Below, piece after piece: positions 1-10,758 of a DNA stretch of 64,000 bases. The stretch's first letter is position 1. Each line of letters begins with the position of its first letter. Below the pieces are notes generated by a model. It was not told where the DNA came from. It searched no databases and saw only the letters and a list, made by a program, of their open reading frames with translations. The stretch is taken from NCBI GenBank assembly GCA_026988245.1, contig JALSLR010000035.1, forward strand, positions 1-64,000, in the 5' to 3' direction. The DNA is from Sulfurimonas sp. (GTDB lineage: Bacteria > Campylobacterota > Campylobacteria > Campylobacterales > Sulfurimonadaceae). A program made the position numbers and the translations under genes.

Positions 1-135
1 AATTCTCTCGTTTTGGAAAAAGTTACACCTGATAGGTGAAAGTTTTAAGTGTGACTTTTTCGCTTTAAAGTACCTAATTATAGAGCAATCAAGCTTGTTG
101 TCTAATTTGGTATGGAATCATTGGGGTCGATAGTT

Positions 136-1062
136 TTATCGTTTTCTTTTAATATTTTCTGCGGGAATTAAAAATGATAAATTTCCTACTGTTTTTATGA
201 GGATATCTTTCGCATCTAGGAGAGTATTTAATCTTTCTTTGCTTATTTCATCAAAGAGTAAATCTATATCATCCATAGTGAGGGGTCTTTTATCTAGAGT
301 GTTGAGTATCTCTTCGTTAGTGTACTCAGCATGATTTGGTTCTGCATGAACTCTAGAAGCTATGTGAACTGGTAATGAACTATCAAAAAGAAGAGATGCT
401 TCGTGGAGTTCTTTATAGCTTATTCCTGCTACAGGATATGCTGGTGGTCTATCTATAGTCCCTAGGTCTATTCTCGAAGCATCTATTTTTAAGAGGGCTT
501 TGTTGAGCTTTTTAATCTCTTGAGGTGTATCATTGAGAGTATGAACGAAGAGTATCTCTATAAAGAGTTTACCTTGAAATATTTTAGAAAATTCTTGTAC
601 TTTTTTTACCACATCTTTGATGATAATATTGGAATGTGGCCTATCTATTTTTTTAAAGACATCTTCACTTATAGCATCGAGAGAAAGCTTTACTTGGTCT
701 AATTTAAGAAGTGTATCAAAGATATTTTTATTTACAAGTGTAGCACTATTTGTGAGGATAAGAGTCTCTGTTGTGTCTTTAATTTTATCTATCTCATCTA
801 TGAGTTCATCAAGGTGAGAATAAAGCGTAGGTTCACCATTGGCAGTAAGTGTTATGACATCTATATCTTGGTCAAGATGTTCTTTGAGTTCATTGATGAT
901 AAATTCTACTGTGACTGTATTGATTTGTTTGTCCATAGTTGGAGTGGGGGCAAGTTCACAGTAAAGACAGTCAAAGTTACACTGTTTCAGAGCAGGGGAG
1001 AGGTCTACACCCAAGGAAGATCCAAATCTTCTTGAGTTTATAGGACCAAAGATAGTTTTCAT
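136..1062 (-). CDS. Radical SAM protein (Fe-S oxidoreductase)
   Basis: CxxxxxxCxYC-like radical SAM motif (KQCNFDCLYCEL), 308 aa ORF. Confidence 0.85.
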   Translation of the reverse strand: MKTIFGPINSRRFGSSLGVDLSPALKQCNFDCLYCELAPTPTMDKQINTVTVEFIINELKEHLDQDIDVITLTANGEPTLYSHLDELIDEIDKIKDTTETLILTNSATLVNKNIFDTLLKLDQVKLSLDAISEDVFKKIDRPHSNIIIKDVVKKVQEFSKIFQGKLFIEILFVHTLNDTPQEIKKLNKALLKIDASRIDLGTIDRPPAYPVAGISYKELHEASLLFDSSLPVHIASRVHAEPNHAEYTNEEILNTLDKRPLTMDDIDLLFDEISKERLNTLLDAKDILIKTVGNLSFLIPAENIKRKR

Positions 1063-1070
1063 TTAAAAAA

Positions 1071-2123
1071 TTACTTTTTAGATACTCTTTTACACTCTTT
1101 AACAAAGTGAATCGCATTCTCAACAGGGACATCAGGAAGTATTCCATGACCTAAGTTGAAAATATGGCGATGAGTACCCATAGTTTCTTGGATAACTTCT
1201 ACACAGTGTGTAGTAGCTTCTTTTGAGTAAAGACGACATGGTTCCATATTGCCTTGAAGTACATATTTTTCTCCAAGATGTTGTTTTGCTAATGCCATTG
1301 GAGTGGACCAATCAACACCAAATACATCGAAGTTTCCATATACTTTGCCTTGTTGCACAAAAGAAGAGATCCCTTTTGGAAACATGATGATAGGGATATG
1401 TGGATATTTTTCTTTTAGATACTCAGCAATTTCTACCATATATTTCCAAGAAAATTCATCATATTTACCAGGTTCAATAGCTGCAGCCCATGAGTCAAAT
1501 ATTTGAACAACATCTATACCTGCTTGAATTTGCTTTTCCATGTATAGTTTTACTACTTCAGTTACTTTTGCAAGGATTTTATGGAGTAAATCAGGGTTGG
1601 AGTACATCATTTTTTTACAAATATTATAAGTTTTTGTACCTTCCCCTTCTATCATGTATGTAGCAAGGGTCCATGGAGCACCAGTGAAACCGATAAGAGC
1701 AATCTCTCCTCCGCGTTTATCAAGCTCTTCTTTGATAAGCTTAATAGTGTCAAAAACATAGGTGAGCTTACTAGCCGCTTCATCCCCACCGATAAGTCTA
1801 TCGATGTCAGCTTCATTCTTAATAGGATCAGAAAACTTTGGTCCCTCACCTTTAACAAAAGATAAATCCATACCCATTTCATCTGGAATAACAAGAATAT
1901 CTGAAAATAAAATAGCCGCATCCACACCAACAATGTCTAAGGGTTGCAGGGTTACCTCGCACGCTTTTTTAGGGTCATGACATAGGTTTAAAAAGTTTCC
2001 AGCCTCTGCTCTTACTTTCATATACTCAGGTAGGTATCTACCTGCTTGTCTCATCATCCAAACTGGAGTATATGGTGTCTCTTTACCAAAACATGCATCT
2101 ACAAATATTTTACGACTCGGCAT
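1071..2123 (-). CDS. hemE: Uroporphyrinogen decarboxylase
   Basis: [15 protein letters not shown] and [12 protein letters not shown] signatures. Confidence 0.97.
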   Translation of the reverse strand: MPSRKIFVDACFGKETPYTPVWMMRQAGRYLPEYMKVRAEAGNFLNLCHDPKKACEVTLQPLDIVGVDAAILFSDILVIPDEMGMDLSFVKGEGPKFSDPIKNEADIDRLIGGDEAASKLTYVFDTIKLIKEELDKRGGEIALIGFTGAPWTLATYMIEGEGTKTYNICKKMMYSNPDLLHKILAKVTEVVKLYMEKQIQAGIDVVQIFDSWAAAIEPGKYDEFSWKYMVEIAEYLKEKYPHIPIIMFPKGISSFVQQGKVYGNFDVFGVDWSTPMALAKQHLGEKYVLQGNMEPCRLYSKEATTHCVEVIQETMGTHRHIFNLGHGILPDVPVENAIHFVKECKRVSKK

Positions 2124-2162
2124 TTAGTGCCTCCCTGCATTGACTTTTAATTCTTATACTCA

Positions 2163-2675
2163 TTAGTGTTTCCCTACCTTATTTAAAAAGAATAATCCCA
2201 CTGCAACAGCGGTAATTGAAAGCGCGAAGTATAACATATCTAATGCGCCAGTATATTGTGTATGACCAACTTTTTGAAAAAATCCAACAACGAGTACCAT
2301 TACGATAACTTTACTTATCTTATCTTTAAGTTGATCGAGTGAGTGGATAGCTAGTATTTTACTAACTTTGCCATCAACTTCTTTTGCCGGATCTATCTCT
2401 GAAATAAATAACTCATATAAACCAAAAGCAAATATAAGCATAACAACCCCTATAAGATAGAGATCAACTGCGCCTATAATGCCTCCAACTACATCATCAT
2501 GAAAATTTTGTGGATGGGCGTGTGTAGCATATGTATTAAGTACAAATTTTGCCGTATCATATACATCAAAAGATGCTACTATAAATAATATTACAGCCCC
2601 TAATATACCAAAAATCACAGCCAACAGTACCATAAACCTCGTTGCCCATAATGAACTTTCAAATATTTTTTCCAT
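2163..2675 (-). CDS. YqhA family membrane protein
   Basis: UPF0114/YqhA-like sequence (ESSLWATRFMVLLAV, LMLYF-type TM pattern). Confidence 0.75.
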   Translation of the reverse strand: MEKIFESSLWATRFMVLLAVIFGILGAVILFIVASFDVYDTAKFVLNTYATHAHPQNFHDDVVGGIIGAVDLYLIGVVMLIFAFGLYELFISEIDPAKEVDGKVSKILAIHSLDQLKDKISKVIVMVLVVGFFQKVGHTQYTGALDMLYFALSITAVAVGLFFLNKVGKH

Positions 2676-2676
2676 T

Positions 2677-3708
2677 TTAGTCCTCCTCCTGCATCTCTAC
2701 AAATTTTTGTGCAATTCTTACAGCATTTGTAGCTGCACCAACTCTCAGGTTATCAGCAACTACGAAAAGGTGAAGTATCTTAGCATCATAGTTATCTACT
2801 CGGATACGACCAACAAATGTTTCATTCATATCTACGCTTGTACATGGCATAGGGTAGAGTGCCTCATCTGGTTCATCTAATATAACTATATTTGGTGCTT
2901 TTGCTAAAATATCTCTAGCATCATGAGCATTCACTTCACTCTCAAATGTGAGAGTAAGTGCCTCAGCATGACCACGAAGAGTAGGGACTCGTACACAAGT
3001 AGCACTAAGAGGAATCTCTCTATGCATGATTTTTGTAGTCTCATTTACCATTTTCATCTCTTCTTTAGTGTAGCCATTATCTGTAAAAACATCAATTTGG
3101 GGGATTACATTAAGGGCAATTTGTTGGTTGAAAGCTTTGTGCTCACTCTCATCAAGTTTAAATGCAAAGAAGTCTTGCATCTGTTGTACCAACTCCTCCA
3201 TTGCACTTTTACCAGCACCACTTGTAGCTTGGTATGTAGCAACATCTACACGCTTAAGAGTGTAGATGTTATCAAGGGGTTTTAACGCTTGTACCATTTG
3301 AATAGTTGAACAGTTAGGGTTAGCTATAATTCCTGTCTTTTCCCAAAGTGCGATATCTTCAGGGTTGACTTCAGGAACAACAAGAGGGGTGTCTGTATCC
3401 ATTCTAAAGTGACTTGTATTGTCAATGACAACGGCTCCTGCTTTTACAGCGTAGGGTGCAAACTCTGCGCTTACGCTTCCTCCAGCAGAGAAAAGAGCGA
3501 TGTGAATCTCTTCTTCTTCAAAAACCGTGCTTGTTAATTCTTTTAGAACTAAATCTTTGCCATCAAATTCTACTGTGTTACCAGCGCTTCTTGCTGAAGA
3601 CATTGCTACAACTTTTGCATAAGGAAAATCTATCTCAGATAAAATTGTTAATATTTCTTCTCCCACTGCTCCGTTGGCACCAACGACTGCTACATTATAT
3701 GTTTTCAT
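2677..3708 (-). CDS. asd: Aspartate-semialdehyde dehydrogenase
   Basis: NAD-binding GANGAVGEEIL, active-site IIANPNCSTIQMV. Confidence 0.97.
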   Translation of the reverse strand: MKTYNVAVVGANGAVGEEILTILSEIDFPYAKVVAMSSARSAGNTVEFDGKDLVLKELTSTVFEEEEIHIALFSAGGSVSAEFAPYAVKAGAVVIDNTSHFRMDTDTPLVVPEVNPEDIALWEKTGIIANPNCSTIQMVQALKPLDNIYTLKRVDVATYQATSGAGKSAMEELVQQMQDFFAFKLDESEHKAFNQQIALNVIPQIDVFTDNGYTKEEMKMVNETTKIMHREIPLSATCVRVPTLRGHAEALTLTFESEVNAHDARDILAKAPNIVILDEPDEALYPMPCTSVDMNETFVGRIRVDNYDAKILHLFVVADNLRVGAATNAVRIAQKFVEMQEED

Positions 3709-3733
3709 TTATATTATCTCCATTGTATATTTA

Positions 3734-4882
3734 TTATATTCTTGATTCTAGGTGTAGTGAGTCTACATTTATAACATCACCATCGCTCAGGATGCTTGCA
3801 CGTTCTACTACTGAGATGAGTTCTCGTATATTTCCAGGCCAAGCATAGTTAAGCATCATCTCCTTAGCATCATCATGAAAAGTTTTAGCGTCAAAGCCAT
3901 ACTTTTCACAGTTTGCTTTTAGTGAAGCTTCTGCAATTTGAAGTATTTCATCTTTTCTTTCTTTAAGAGAGGGGATGTTGAGGGGAATTGTATTGAGTCT
4001 ATAATATAAATCTTCTCTAAACTCACCCTCTTTAATTTTATTTGTTAAATTTGCATTTGTTGCAGATACTATACGGATATCTATCTTTACGACTTTAGAC
4101 GAACCAAGTCTTCTTACTTCTTTTTCTTGTAAGGCACGAAGAATCTTTGCTTGAACTCCATAGGGCATCTCCCCTATCTCATCTAAAAATAATGTCCCAC
4201 CGTTTGCTAACTCAAACTGTCCAGCTTTTGCTTCGCTTGCATCAGTAAAGGCACCTTTTTCAAAACCAAAGAGTTCACTTTCTATGAGTTGTTCCGGTAT
4301 AGCAGCCATGTTGATAGCTACAAAAGGTTTCTTGGCCCGAGGTGAATTTTTATGTATATAGTTTGCAAATACTTCTTTTCCTACGCCACTTTGACCAAGG
4401 AGCAAGATACTTGCATCTGTTTTAGATGCCTTATCTGCTATATTGAGTGCAGATTCAAGAGCTTTTGAACTACCAAGAAATCCAGTGTTTGATTTTTTAC
4501 TTTTAGTAGAATTTGAAACTTTTTTTTGAACTGTTTGGACTTTATCTTCTCTTTTTATAGCATTGATAAGTGCATCAACATCGAAGGGTTTGAGTAAAAA
4601 ATCTTTAACACCTAGATGTATAGACTCAATAGCACGATTGAGAGTTGCATTGCCAGTCATAATGATGACTTGGTATTTACCATTGAGTTCTTTAATAAAC
4701 TCTATACCATCCATCTTAGGCATATTTATATCTGTAATGATTAGATCAAATGTATCGTCAAGTTTTTTGAGAGCATCTACAGCATTTTTAAAAGTTACTA
4801 TTTCATACTCTTTATAATCCCCCATAGAAATTTCAAGGGATTTTCTCATATTGATATCATCTTCTACGATTGCAATTTTCAC
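3734..4882 (-). CDS. flgR: Sigma-54-dependent response regulator, FlgR-like (REC + AAA+, no C-terminal HTH)
   Basis: REC domain, Walker A GQSGVGKE, GAFTDA motif (sigma-54 contact), position between asd and flgQ/flgP/gyrA as in Campylobacter. Confidence 0.85.
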   Translation of the reverse strand: MKIAIVEDDINMRKSLEISMGDYKEYEIVTFKNAVDALKKLDDTFDLIITDINMPKMDGIEFIKELNGKYQVIIMTGNATLNRAIESIHLGVKDFLLKPFDVDALINAIKREDKVQTVQKKVSNSTKSKKSNTGFLGSSKALESALNIADKASKTDASILLLGQSGVGKEVFANYIHKNSPRAKKPFVAINMAAIPEQLIESELFGFEKGAFTDASEAKAGQFELANGGTLFLDEIGEMPYGVQAKILRALQEKEVRRLGSSKVVKIDIRIVSATNANLTNKIKEGEFREDLYYRLNTIPLNIPSLKERKDEILQIAEASLKANCEKYGFDAKTFHDDAKEMMLNYAWPGNIRELISVVERASILSDGDVINVDSLHLESRI

Positions 4883-4890
4883 TATAAGCC

Positions 4891-5304
4891 TTATTTTAAA
4901 GGGCTTATTCTAGCGAAGTTATCATTAAAATCGACTTTGAAACATTGAGTTTTAAGAGTAAGTGTCGTTGTAGACTTATTTTGAGCATTGACAGTTGCTT
5001 CAGTATGCTCTACGCTTAGACCTAGTTTATGGAGGTAGTTTATAAACGTTTCACTATTTTGATTGATTATTTTTTTTAAATCTTTGGAGGCATCATTCTC
5101 TAGTATGAGTTCTCTATAGGGGGAGCCTTTGCATTTTTGCATAGCTTGAGAGATTGTAAGTGATTCGTTATAAAGGAGAGCATCTTTTATGACATATCTA
5201 TAGGATATGAGATATTCACTAGCACTAAGAGGGAGTGCTAGTGAAAAAAGAAGTACTACTGAAAGTCTGCGTGAGAAAGAGTGATTTCCATCTCTACTTC
5301 GCAT
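4891..5304 (-). CDS. flgQ: FlgQ-like flagellar accessory protein (true start may be internal)
   Basis: Signal-peptide-like N-terminus; synteny flgR-flgQ-flgP-gyrA; overlaps flgP. Confidence 0.65.
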   Translation of the reverse strand: MRSRDGNHSFSRRLSVVLLFSLALPLSASEYLISYRYVIKDALLYNESLTISQAMQKCKGSPYRELILENDASKDLKKIINQNSETFINYLHKLGLSVEHTEATVNAQNKSTTTLTLKTQCFKVDFNDNFARISPLK

Positions 5305-5795
5305 AGTCCCTCTTTAAAAGTGGTCTCAACTACGTTTGCATTTCTGACCATTGCACGAACACTAGTTCTTACAGTTGAACGTTTAACCATCATATTTTTG
5401 ATTAAGTCTTGTCCATCAATTCTAACGCCCTTAACTTTCTCAGCTATCATTCTGTACGCATCAGCTACAGCTGCACGTTTAGCGAGTGCATAAGCTTGAG
5501 CAGGTGAAGAAGTGTTCATCGGTGCTACACCTTGACCTGTTACAGTGATAAGCATATCTTCTCTTTGAGACAAAACAGGCTCGCTTGGTTGTGGTTGAGC
5601 TCTTGGTGCTTCACTCACAGTCTGTGCTATGTGTTGATGATCAAGTGCTGCATATTGAGTGTTTTCATACTCACCAGTATATGGCTGATCGGCAGTGATG
5701 GGTTGAATAGTTTCAACCTGAGTTTCTTGAATAGTTTCTACACTAAAAAGTGCACTTGCACTAAAAAGTGCAACTAGTAGTACATTGTATTTCAT
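5256..5795 (-). CDS. flgP: FlgP-like (LPP20 family) outer-membrane flagellar protein
   Basis: LPP20-like core (AYALAKRAAVADAYRMIAEKVKGVRIDGQ...), synteny with flgQ/gyrA. Confidence 0.75.
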   Translation of the reverse strand: MKYNVLLVALFSASALFSVETIQETQVETIQPITADQPYTGEYENTQYAALDHQHIAQTVSEAPRAQPQPSEPVLSQREDMLITVTGQGVAPMNTSSPAQAYALAKRAAVADAYRMIAEKVKGVRIDGQDLIKNMMVKRSTVRTSVRAMVRNANVVETTFKEGLCEVEMEITLSHADFQ

Positions 5796-5797
5796 GT

Positions 5798-5832
5798 TTA
5801 GTCCCTTAACATAAGTTATTGTAAGGAACTAA
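5798..5832 (-). promoter_or_regulatory. Hairpin containing the flgP Shine-Dalgarno
   Basis: Minus-strand arms TTAGTTCCTTA / TAAGGGACTAA (11 bp, one U-G wobble, 13-nt loop); AAGGGA SD lies in the 3' arm, 6 nt before ATG. Confidence 0.55.
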
Positions 5833-5839
5833 GCAAAAG

Positions 5840-8311
5840 TTATTCCACTTCTGTTGCAGCTTCATCTTCATCATCTTCTTTAGGCTGTTTAGGGCATCTT
5901 GAAACAGATGCAACCTCGTCACCTTTGACTATATATACTCCTGATGTGTTACGAGATGATTTAGAAATAGTTTGCATATCTACACGTATCATTTTTCCTG
6001 CTTTAGTAAGAGCCATCATGTCCATAGTTTCATCAACCATTAAACAACCTACTACATATTTACCAGTTTTAGGAGTCATCTTCATAGCAATAACACCAGA
6101 ACCACCACGGTTTGTTAAACGGTATTCACCAGCTGATGTACGTTTACCAATACCTTTTTCAGCTACTACAAGTATCTCTTGTTCATCATCAGCGATGATG
6201 TTAGCGTCGATTACTTCATCATCATCGTGTTTAAACTTGATACCTCGAACACCACGTGTACTTCTACCTTGGTCACGAGTTTTGCTTATCTCAAATTTGA
6301 TACATTGACTCATTTTGGTCATAATGAAAAGGTACTCTATATCTTGATCAGCTATTTTGGCAGTGATGAGACTATCTGTTTCATCTAAGACAATAGCTTT
6401 AACTCCATTACTTCTAATGTTGCTAAATTCACTTAGGTTTGTACGTTTAACTACACCTTTTTTCGTAAAGAAAACAAGAGATTTTGTTTCAGAGAAGTCT
6501 GTTGTAGGGATGATAGACTGGATTTGTTCATCTTGTTGTAGATTTACAAGGTTTACAACTGCCTTCCCTTTAGCTGTACGGCTTCCCTCTGGGATACGGT
6601 AGACTTTTAACCAGTGAAGTTGTCCGCGGTCAGTTACAAAAAGTAAAGTATCGTGAGTGTTACAAGTGAAAAATGACTCTATAAAGTCATCATCGTAAGT
6701 TGTAACAGCAGTCTTACCCTTACCACCACGTCTTTGTTTTTCATATGATGCTAGAGGTACACGCTTAATGTAACCACGATGAGTAATAGTAACTACCATA
6801 GGCTCATTAGGAATTAAGTCTTCTATGTCTATGTCGTCATAATCATCTTCTATGTCTGTACGTCTTTTACCTGTATAAGTAGCTGAAACTTCATCAAATT
6901 CTTCGCCAATAATACCCTTAAGCACATCTTCGCTTTTTAAGATAGATTCAAGGTAAGTGATGAGTTTTACAAGTTCAGCTAACTCTTCTTCAATTTTTTT
7001 GATTTGCAGACCAGTTAGACGACCAAGTCTCATAGCTACAATGCTTGCAGCTTGAATTTCTGAGAAGTCATACTGAGATACTAGGTTGTTTTTTGCATCT
7101 TCTTCATCTTCAGATGCTCGAATGGTTTTAATAACTTTTTCGATTATATCTATAGCTTTTTTAAGACCCTCTAGTATGTGAGCACGAGCTTTTGCTTTTT
7201 CAAGGTCAAAGATAGTTCTACGAATGATGATAGTTTTACGGTGATTGATGAAGTGTTTTAATATTTCTATAATTCCAAAAATTCTAGGCTCTTGATTTAA
7301 TATAGAAAGCATGATAATACCAAATGTATTTTGCATGCTAGTTTGTTTAAATAAGTTGTTAAGAACGATTTCACTCATAGCATCACGTTTTAGCTCGATA
7401 ACTACACGCATACCATCACGGTCTGATTCATCACGAACTTCAGATATACCTTCAATAGACTTATCACGAACTAAGTTTGCTATATTTTCAATGAGGCGAG
7501 CTTTATTTACTTGGTAAGGAAGTTCATCAACTACAATAACCTCTTTTTTAGCTTTTTGCTCTATATGAGTTTTTGCACGAACTTTGATGCGCCCACGACC
7601 TGTTTCATATGCATCGGTAATACCTTTTTTACCAAAAATAATACCACCAGTTGGAAAATCAGGAGCAGGGACATGTTCCATTATTTCAGGGAGTGTAATG
7701 TTTGGGTTTGCTAAAAGAGCTTTAAGGGCATTCATAATCTCAGCTGGGTTATGTGGCGGGATATTTGTTGCCATACCAACTGCGATACCTGAGGAACCAT
7801 TGATGAGAAGGTTTGGAACACGAGTAGGCATTACATCTGGTTCTTTTGTCGTACCATCGTAGTTATCTATCATGTTTACTGTGTTTTTTTCTAAATCTTT
7901 GAGAAGCTCACCTGCGTATTTAGTCATACGTGCTTCGGTGTACCTCATAGCTGCAGCATTGTCACCATCGATAGAACCGAAGTTTCCTTGACCATCAACC
8001 AGCTCCATACGCATAGAGAAGTCTTGTGCCATACGAACTAAGGCATCATAAACTGCAGTATCACCATGTGGATGGTACTGTCCGATAACATCACCAACAA
8101 TACGTGCAGATTTTTTATATTTTGAACCTGCAGATAGGCTTAGTTTATCCATTGCATAAAGGATTCTTCTGTGAACTGGTTTTAGTCCATCTCTAACATC
8201 TGGTAGGGCACGTCCAACTATAACACTCATAGAATAATCAAGATAAGAGTCTTGAAGGGTTTTTTCTATGTTTATAGATTGAACATCGTCGTTATTTAGC
8301 AAATCGCTCAT
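5840..8311 (-). CDS. gyrA: DNA gyrase subunit A
   Basis: [33 protein letters not shown], 823 aa. Confidence 0.98.
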   Translation of the reverse strand: MSDLLNNDDVQSINIEKTLQDSYLDYSMSVIVGRALPDVRDGLKPVHRRILYAMDKLSLSAGSKYKKSARIVGDVIGQYHPHGDTAVYDALVRMAQDFSMRMELVDGQGNFGSIDGDNAAAMRYTEARMTKYAGELLKDLEKNTVNMIDNYDGTTKEPDVMPTRVPNLLINGSSGIAVGMATNIPPHNPAEIMNALKALLANPNITLPEIMEHVPAPDFPTGGIIFGKKGITDAYETGRGRIKVRAKTHIEQKAKKEVIVVDELPYQVNKARLIENIANLVRDKSIEGISEVRDESDRDGMRVVIELKRDAMSEIVLNNLFKQTSMQNTFGIIMLSILNQEPRIFGIIEILKHFINHRKTIIIRRTIFDLEKAKARAHILEGLKKAIDIIEKVIKTIRASEDEEDAKNNLVSQYDFSEIQAASIVAMRLGRLTGLQIKKIEEELAELVKLITYLESILKSEDVLKGIIGEEFDEVSATYTGKRRTDIEDDYDDIDIEDLIPNEPMVVTITHRGYIKRVPLASYEKQRRGGKGKTAVTTYDDDFIESFFTCNTHDTLLFVTDRGQLHWLKVYRIPEGSRTAKGKAVVNLVNLQQDEQIQSIIPTTDFSETKSLVFFTKKGVVKRTNLSEFSNIRSNGVKAIVLDETDSLITAKIADQDIEYLFIMTKMSQCIKFEISKTRDQGRSTRGVRGIKFKHDDDEVIDANIIADDEQEILVVAEKGIGKRTSAGEYRLTNRGGSGVIAMKMTPKTGKYVVGCLMVDETMDMMALTKAGKMIRVDMQTISKSSRNTSGVYIVKGDEVASVSRCPKQPKEDDEDEAATEVE

Positions 8312-8484
8312 TAATACACCTAAAATTAAAATTTACATATAATATCTTAATAACCCTTAAGTAAATTTAATATCTCAAATTTTTTTATAATAGTGCTTGC
8401 ATAACATGTGCAGTAATATGCACAACTTATCTGGTGTAAATAAAAATAAATGTATAATGCAACTTTATAAAATAAGGATGATAT

Positions 8485-8832
8485 ATGATGAAAAAAAGTA
8501 TTATAATTTTTACGATAGCTGTTGCACTCTTTTTTACGGCATGTACGCAAGAGACACAAAACAAACTTGGACGTTCGATTCAAAATTGGACTGGAACCAA
8601 TGGAGTTTTAGATATATATATGGGTGAAAAACTTGTGCAGAGATTTATTAAGATAGATAAACTCTCAACTGCTGAAGCGACTCAAGGTGGTGCGTCTCGT
8701 ACATATAGATATGGGTATGGTTATCTCGATAAAAACTTTAACCTAAAAGTTGACGATGGAGAAAGGAAACTTTACTTTGAGATAAGTGACTATGCAACTC
8801 CATATATTTTTTATGATAATCCAGAGGATTAA
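8485..8832 (+). CDS. Small putative lipoprotein/secreted protein
   Basis: Lipobox-like N-terminus (AVALFFTACTQE), 115 aa. Confidence 0.6.
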   Translation: MMKKSIIIFTIAVALFFTACTQETQNKLGRSIQNWTGTNGVLDIYMGEKLVQRFIKIDKLSTAEATQGGASRTYRYGYGYLDKNFNLKVDDGERKLYFEISDYATPYIFYDNPED

Positions 8833-8836
8833 GTAG

Positions 8837-9931
8837 TTGGAAGTACTAGAACTTTTTAAAAAACTTATAACATCAAAAAGTGAGACACCCGATGATGGTG
8901 GTTTGCTAGATTTTATTCAATGTTATCTTCCTGAGTATACTGCTAAAAGAATAGATATAGAAGATACAAAGAATCTTTTTATTTACAAAAAATTTGCTGA
9001 GGGTGAGCATCTGTGTTTTGCTGGACATGTTGATGTTGTACCTGCTGGAGAGAACTGGGACACTAACCCTTATGAATTAGTTGAAAAAGATGGCTACTTA
9101 TATGGTCGTGGTACTCAAGATATGAAAAGTGGACTTGCAGCATTCATACAAGCTGTCCATGATGCTAAAGAGTTTCAAGGGACTCTCTCTTTACTTTTAA
9201 CTTCAGATGAAGAGGGTGATGCTAAGCATGGAACTATAAAAGTTTTAGAGTATTTAAAAGAGATTTCATCTCTTCCCGATGCTGTCGTGGTAGCTGAGCC
9301 AACTTGTGAACTCGCTTTTGGAGATGCCATAAAAGTAGGTCGTCGTGGTTCTATAAATGGTTATTTGACTCTAAAAGGTAAACAAGGTCATGCTGCATAC
9401 CCTGAGAAAGCTATAAACCCTATTCATAGTTTATCTCGTGTCTTAGGAAATATGGCAGGGGTGAATATCGACGATGGAGATGAGTTCTTTGCACCATCAA
9501 AATTTGTAGTAACAGATATAAGAAGTGGTATGCAAGTAACAAATGTAACGCCCAATGAATTAAAAATGATGTTTAATGTTCGTAATACCACACTTACTAC
9601 ACAAAAAGAGGTTAAAATGTTTGTTGATAAGCACCTTGTGGGCTTAGACTATGAACTTGAGTTAACTCAAGGTTCATACCCTTTTAGAACAAATACAAGT
9701 TCTAAAGTGGTACAAAACATAGACAAAGCGATAGAAAAAGTAACAGGTATAAAGCCTAAACATTCCACAGCTGGTGGGACAAGTGATGCTCGTTTTGTTG
9801 CTCTTTTTGGAGTAGATGTGATTGAATTTGGTGTAAAAAATGATAGTATTCATGCTATAAATGAAAGAACAACAGCCGATGAGGTTGAAAATTTATATAA
9901 AGTATTTAGGGAGTTGATATCATTATGGTAA
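8837..9931 (+). CDS. dapE: Succinyl-diaminopimelate desuccinylase (TTG start)
   Basis: M20 peptidase motifs: CFAGHVDVVPAG, YGRGTQDMKSG, LTSDEEGDAKHGT. Confidence 0.93.
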   Translation: MEVLELFKKLITSKSETPDDGGLLDFIQCYLPEYTAKRIDIEDTKNLFIYKKFAEGEHLCFAGHVDVVPAGENWDTNPYELVEKDGYLYGRGTQDMKSGLAAFIQAVHDAKEFQGTLSLLLTSDEEGDAKHGTIKVLEYLKEISSLPDAVVVAEPTCELAFGDAIKVGRRGSINGYLTLKGKQGHAAYPEKAINPIHSLSRVLGNMAGVNIDDGDEFFAPSKFVVTDIRSGMQVTNVTPNELKMMFNVRNTTLTTQKEVKMFVDKHLVGLDYELELTQGSYPFRTNTSSKVVQNIDKAIEKVTGIKPKHSTAGGTSDARFVALFGVDVIEFGVKNDSIHAINERTTADEVENLYKVFRELISLW

Positions 9932-10344
9932 TTATAAAAAAAATAGTTCTATTGGTTTTACTGAGTTTGACACTTGTTGCTGCAGAAGTAAAGTGGGCTG
10001 AGGATTATGAGAGTGCCTTAGTGGAGGCAAAGAAGCAAAACAAAGATTTATACATTTTTATATCGAGTACATACTGCCCATGGTGTGCTAAGTTTGAGCG
10101 AGAAGTATTAACAAATGCTAAAGTTATTAAGGCTCTAGAAAAAGACTATATAGTAGTTGGACTCAACAAAGAGATGGATGATATACCTGCTGGGTATACT
10201 GCCAAAGTTATACCTCGTCACTATTTTGCACAAGCTAATGGTAAATCTTATTATACTTTCGCTGGTTATTATGATGCTAATGATTTTTTAGATACGCTTC
10301 AAGAGATACAAGAAGAAAGAGTAGATCTTATAAAGGGAAATTAA
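9925..10344 (+). CDS. Thioredoxin-fold protein
   Basis: Signal peptide and CPWC motif (SSTYCPWCAKFERE). Confidence 0.85.
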   Translation: MVIIKKIVLLVLLSLTLVAAEVKWAEDYESALVEAKKQNKDLYIFISSTYCPWCAKFEREVLTNAKVIKALEKDYIVVGLNKEMDDIPAGYTAKVIPRHYFAQANGKSYYTFAGYYDANDFLDTLQEIQEERVDLIKGN

Positions 10345-10345
10345 A

Positions 10346-10723
10346 ATGAAATTTGTACAAACAGATAAAGCTCCATCAGCGATAGGTCCATATTCACAAG
10401 CAGTGATAGCAAATGGGATGGTTTATACATCTGGTCAGATAGCGCTTACACCAGAAGGTGTGATGCTAGAGGATGATGTAGTAATTCAAACAAAGCAGGT
10501 TCTCAAAAATTTACAGGCTGTTTTAGAAGAAGCAGGGAGTTCTATGAGCAAAGTTGTAAAAACTACAATTTTTATAGCCTCCATGGATGATTTTGCAGTT
10601 ATCAATGAAATTTATGAAGATGCTTTTGGTTCACATAAACCATCACGCGCAACTGTAGCTGTAAAAACATTACCAAAAAATGCACTTGTTGAGATTGACG
10701 CAGTAGCCTTAGTCAACAAATAA
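10346..10723 (+). CDS. RidA family reactive intermediate deaminase
   Basis: APSAIGPYSQAV, RATVAVKTLPKNALVEIDAVA. Confidence 0.93.
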   Translation: MKFVQTDKAPSAIGPYSQAVIANGMVYTSGQIALTPEGVMLEDDVVIQTKQVLKNLQAVLEEAGSSMSKVVKTTIFIASMDDFAVINEIYEDAFGSHKPSRATVAVKTLPKNALVEIDAVALVNK

Positions 10724-10730
10724 CTCACTT

Positions 10731-10758
10731 CGTCATTCTGAACTTGATTCAGAATCTA
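10731..10758 (+). repeat. 28-bp dispersed hairpin repeat, copy 1 (CGTCATTCTGAACTTGATTCAGAATCTA)
   Basis: Identical 28-mer occurs as reverse complement at 55998-56025; internal ATTCTGAA-cttga-TTCAGAAT stem. Confidence 0.85.

Noticed and set aside
5925-7862. Several plus-strand ORFs antisense to gyrA
   Set aside because: Shadow ORFs of a strongly conserved gene; no independent start context or recognisable protein.
9160-9169. TGATGCTAAA/C/T one-mismatch variants (for example 9160, 15680, 24256, 37818) and GGATGCTAAG at 30991
   Set aside because: Not counted among the 21 exact copies of TGATGCTAAG; they may be decayed copies or plain codon usage.
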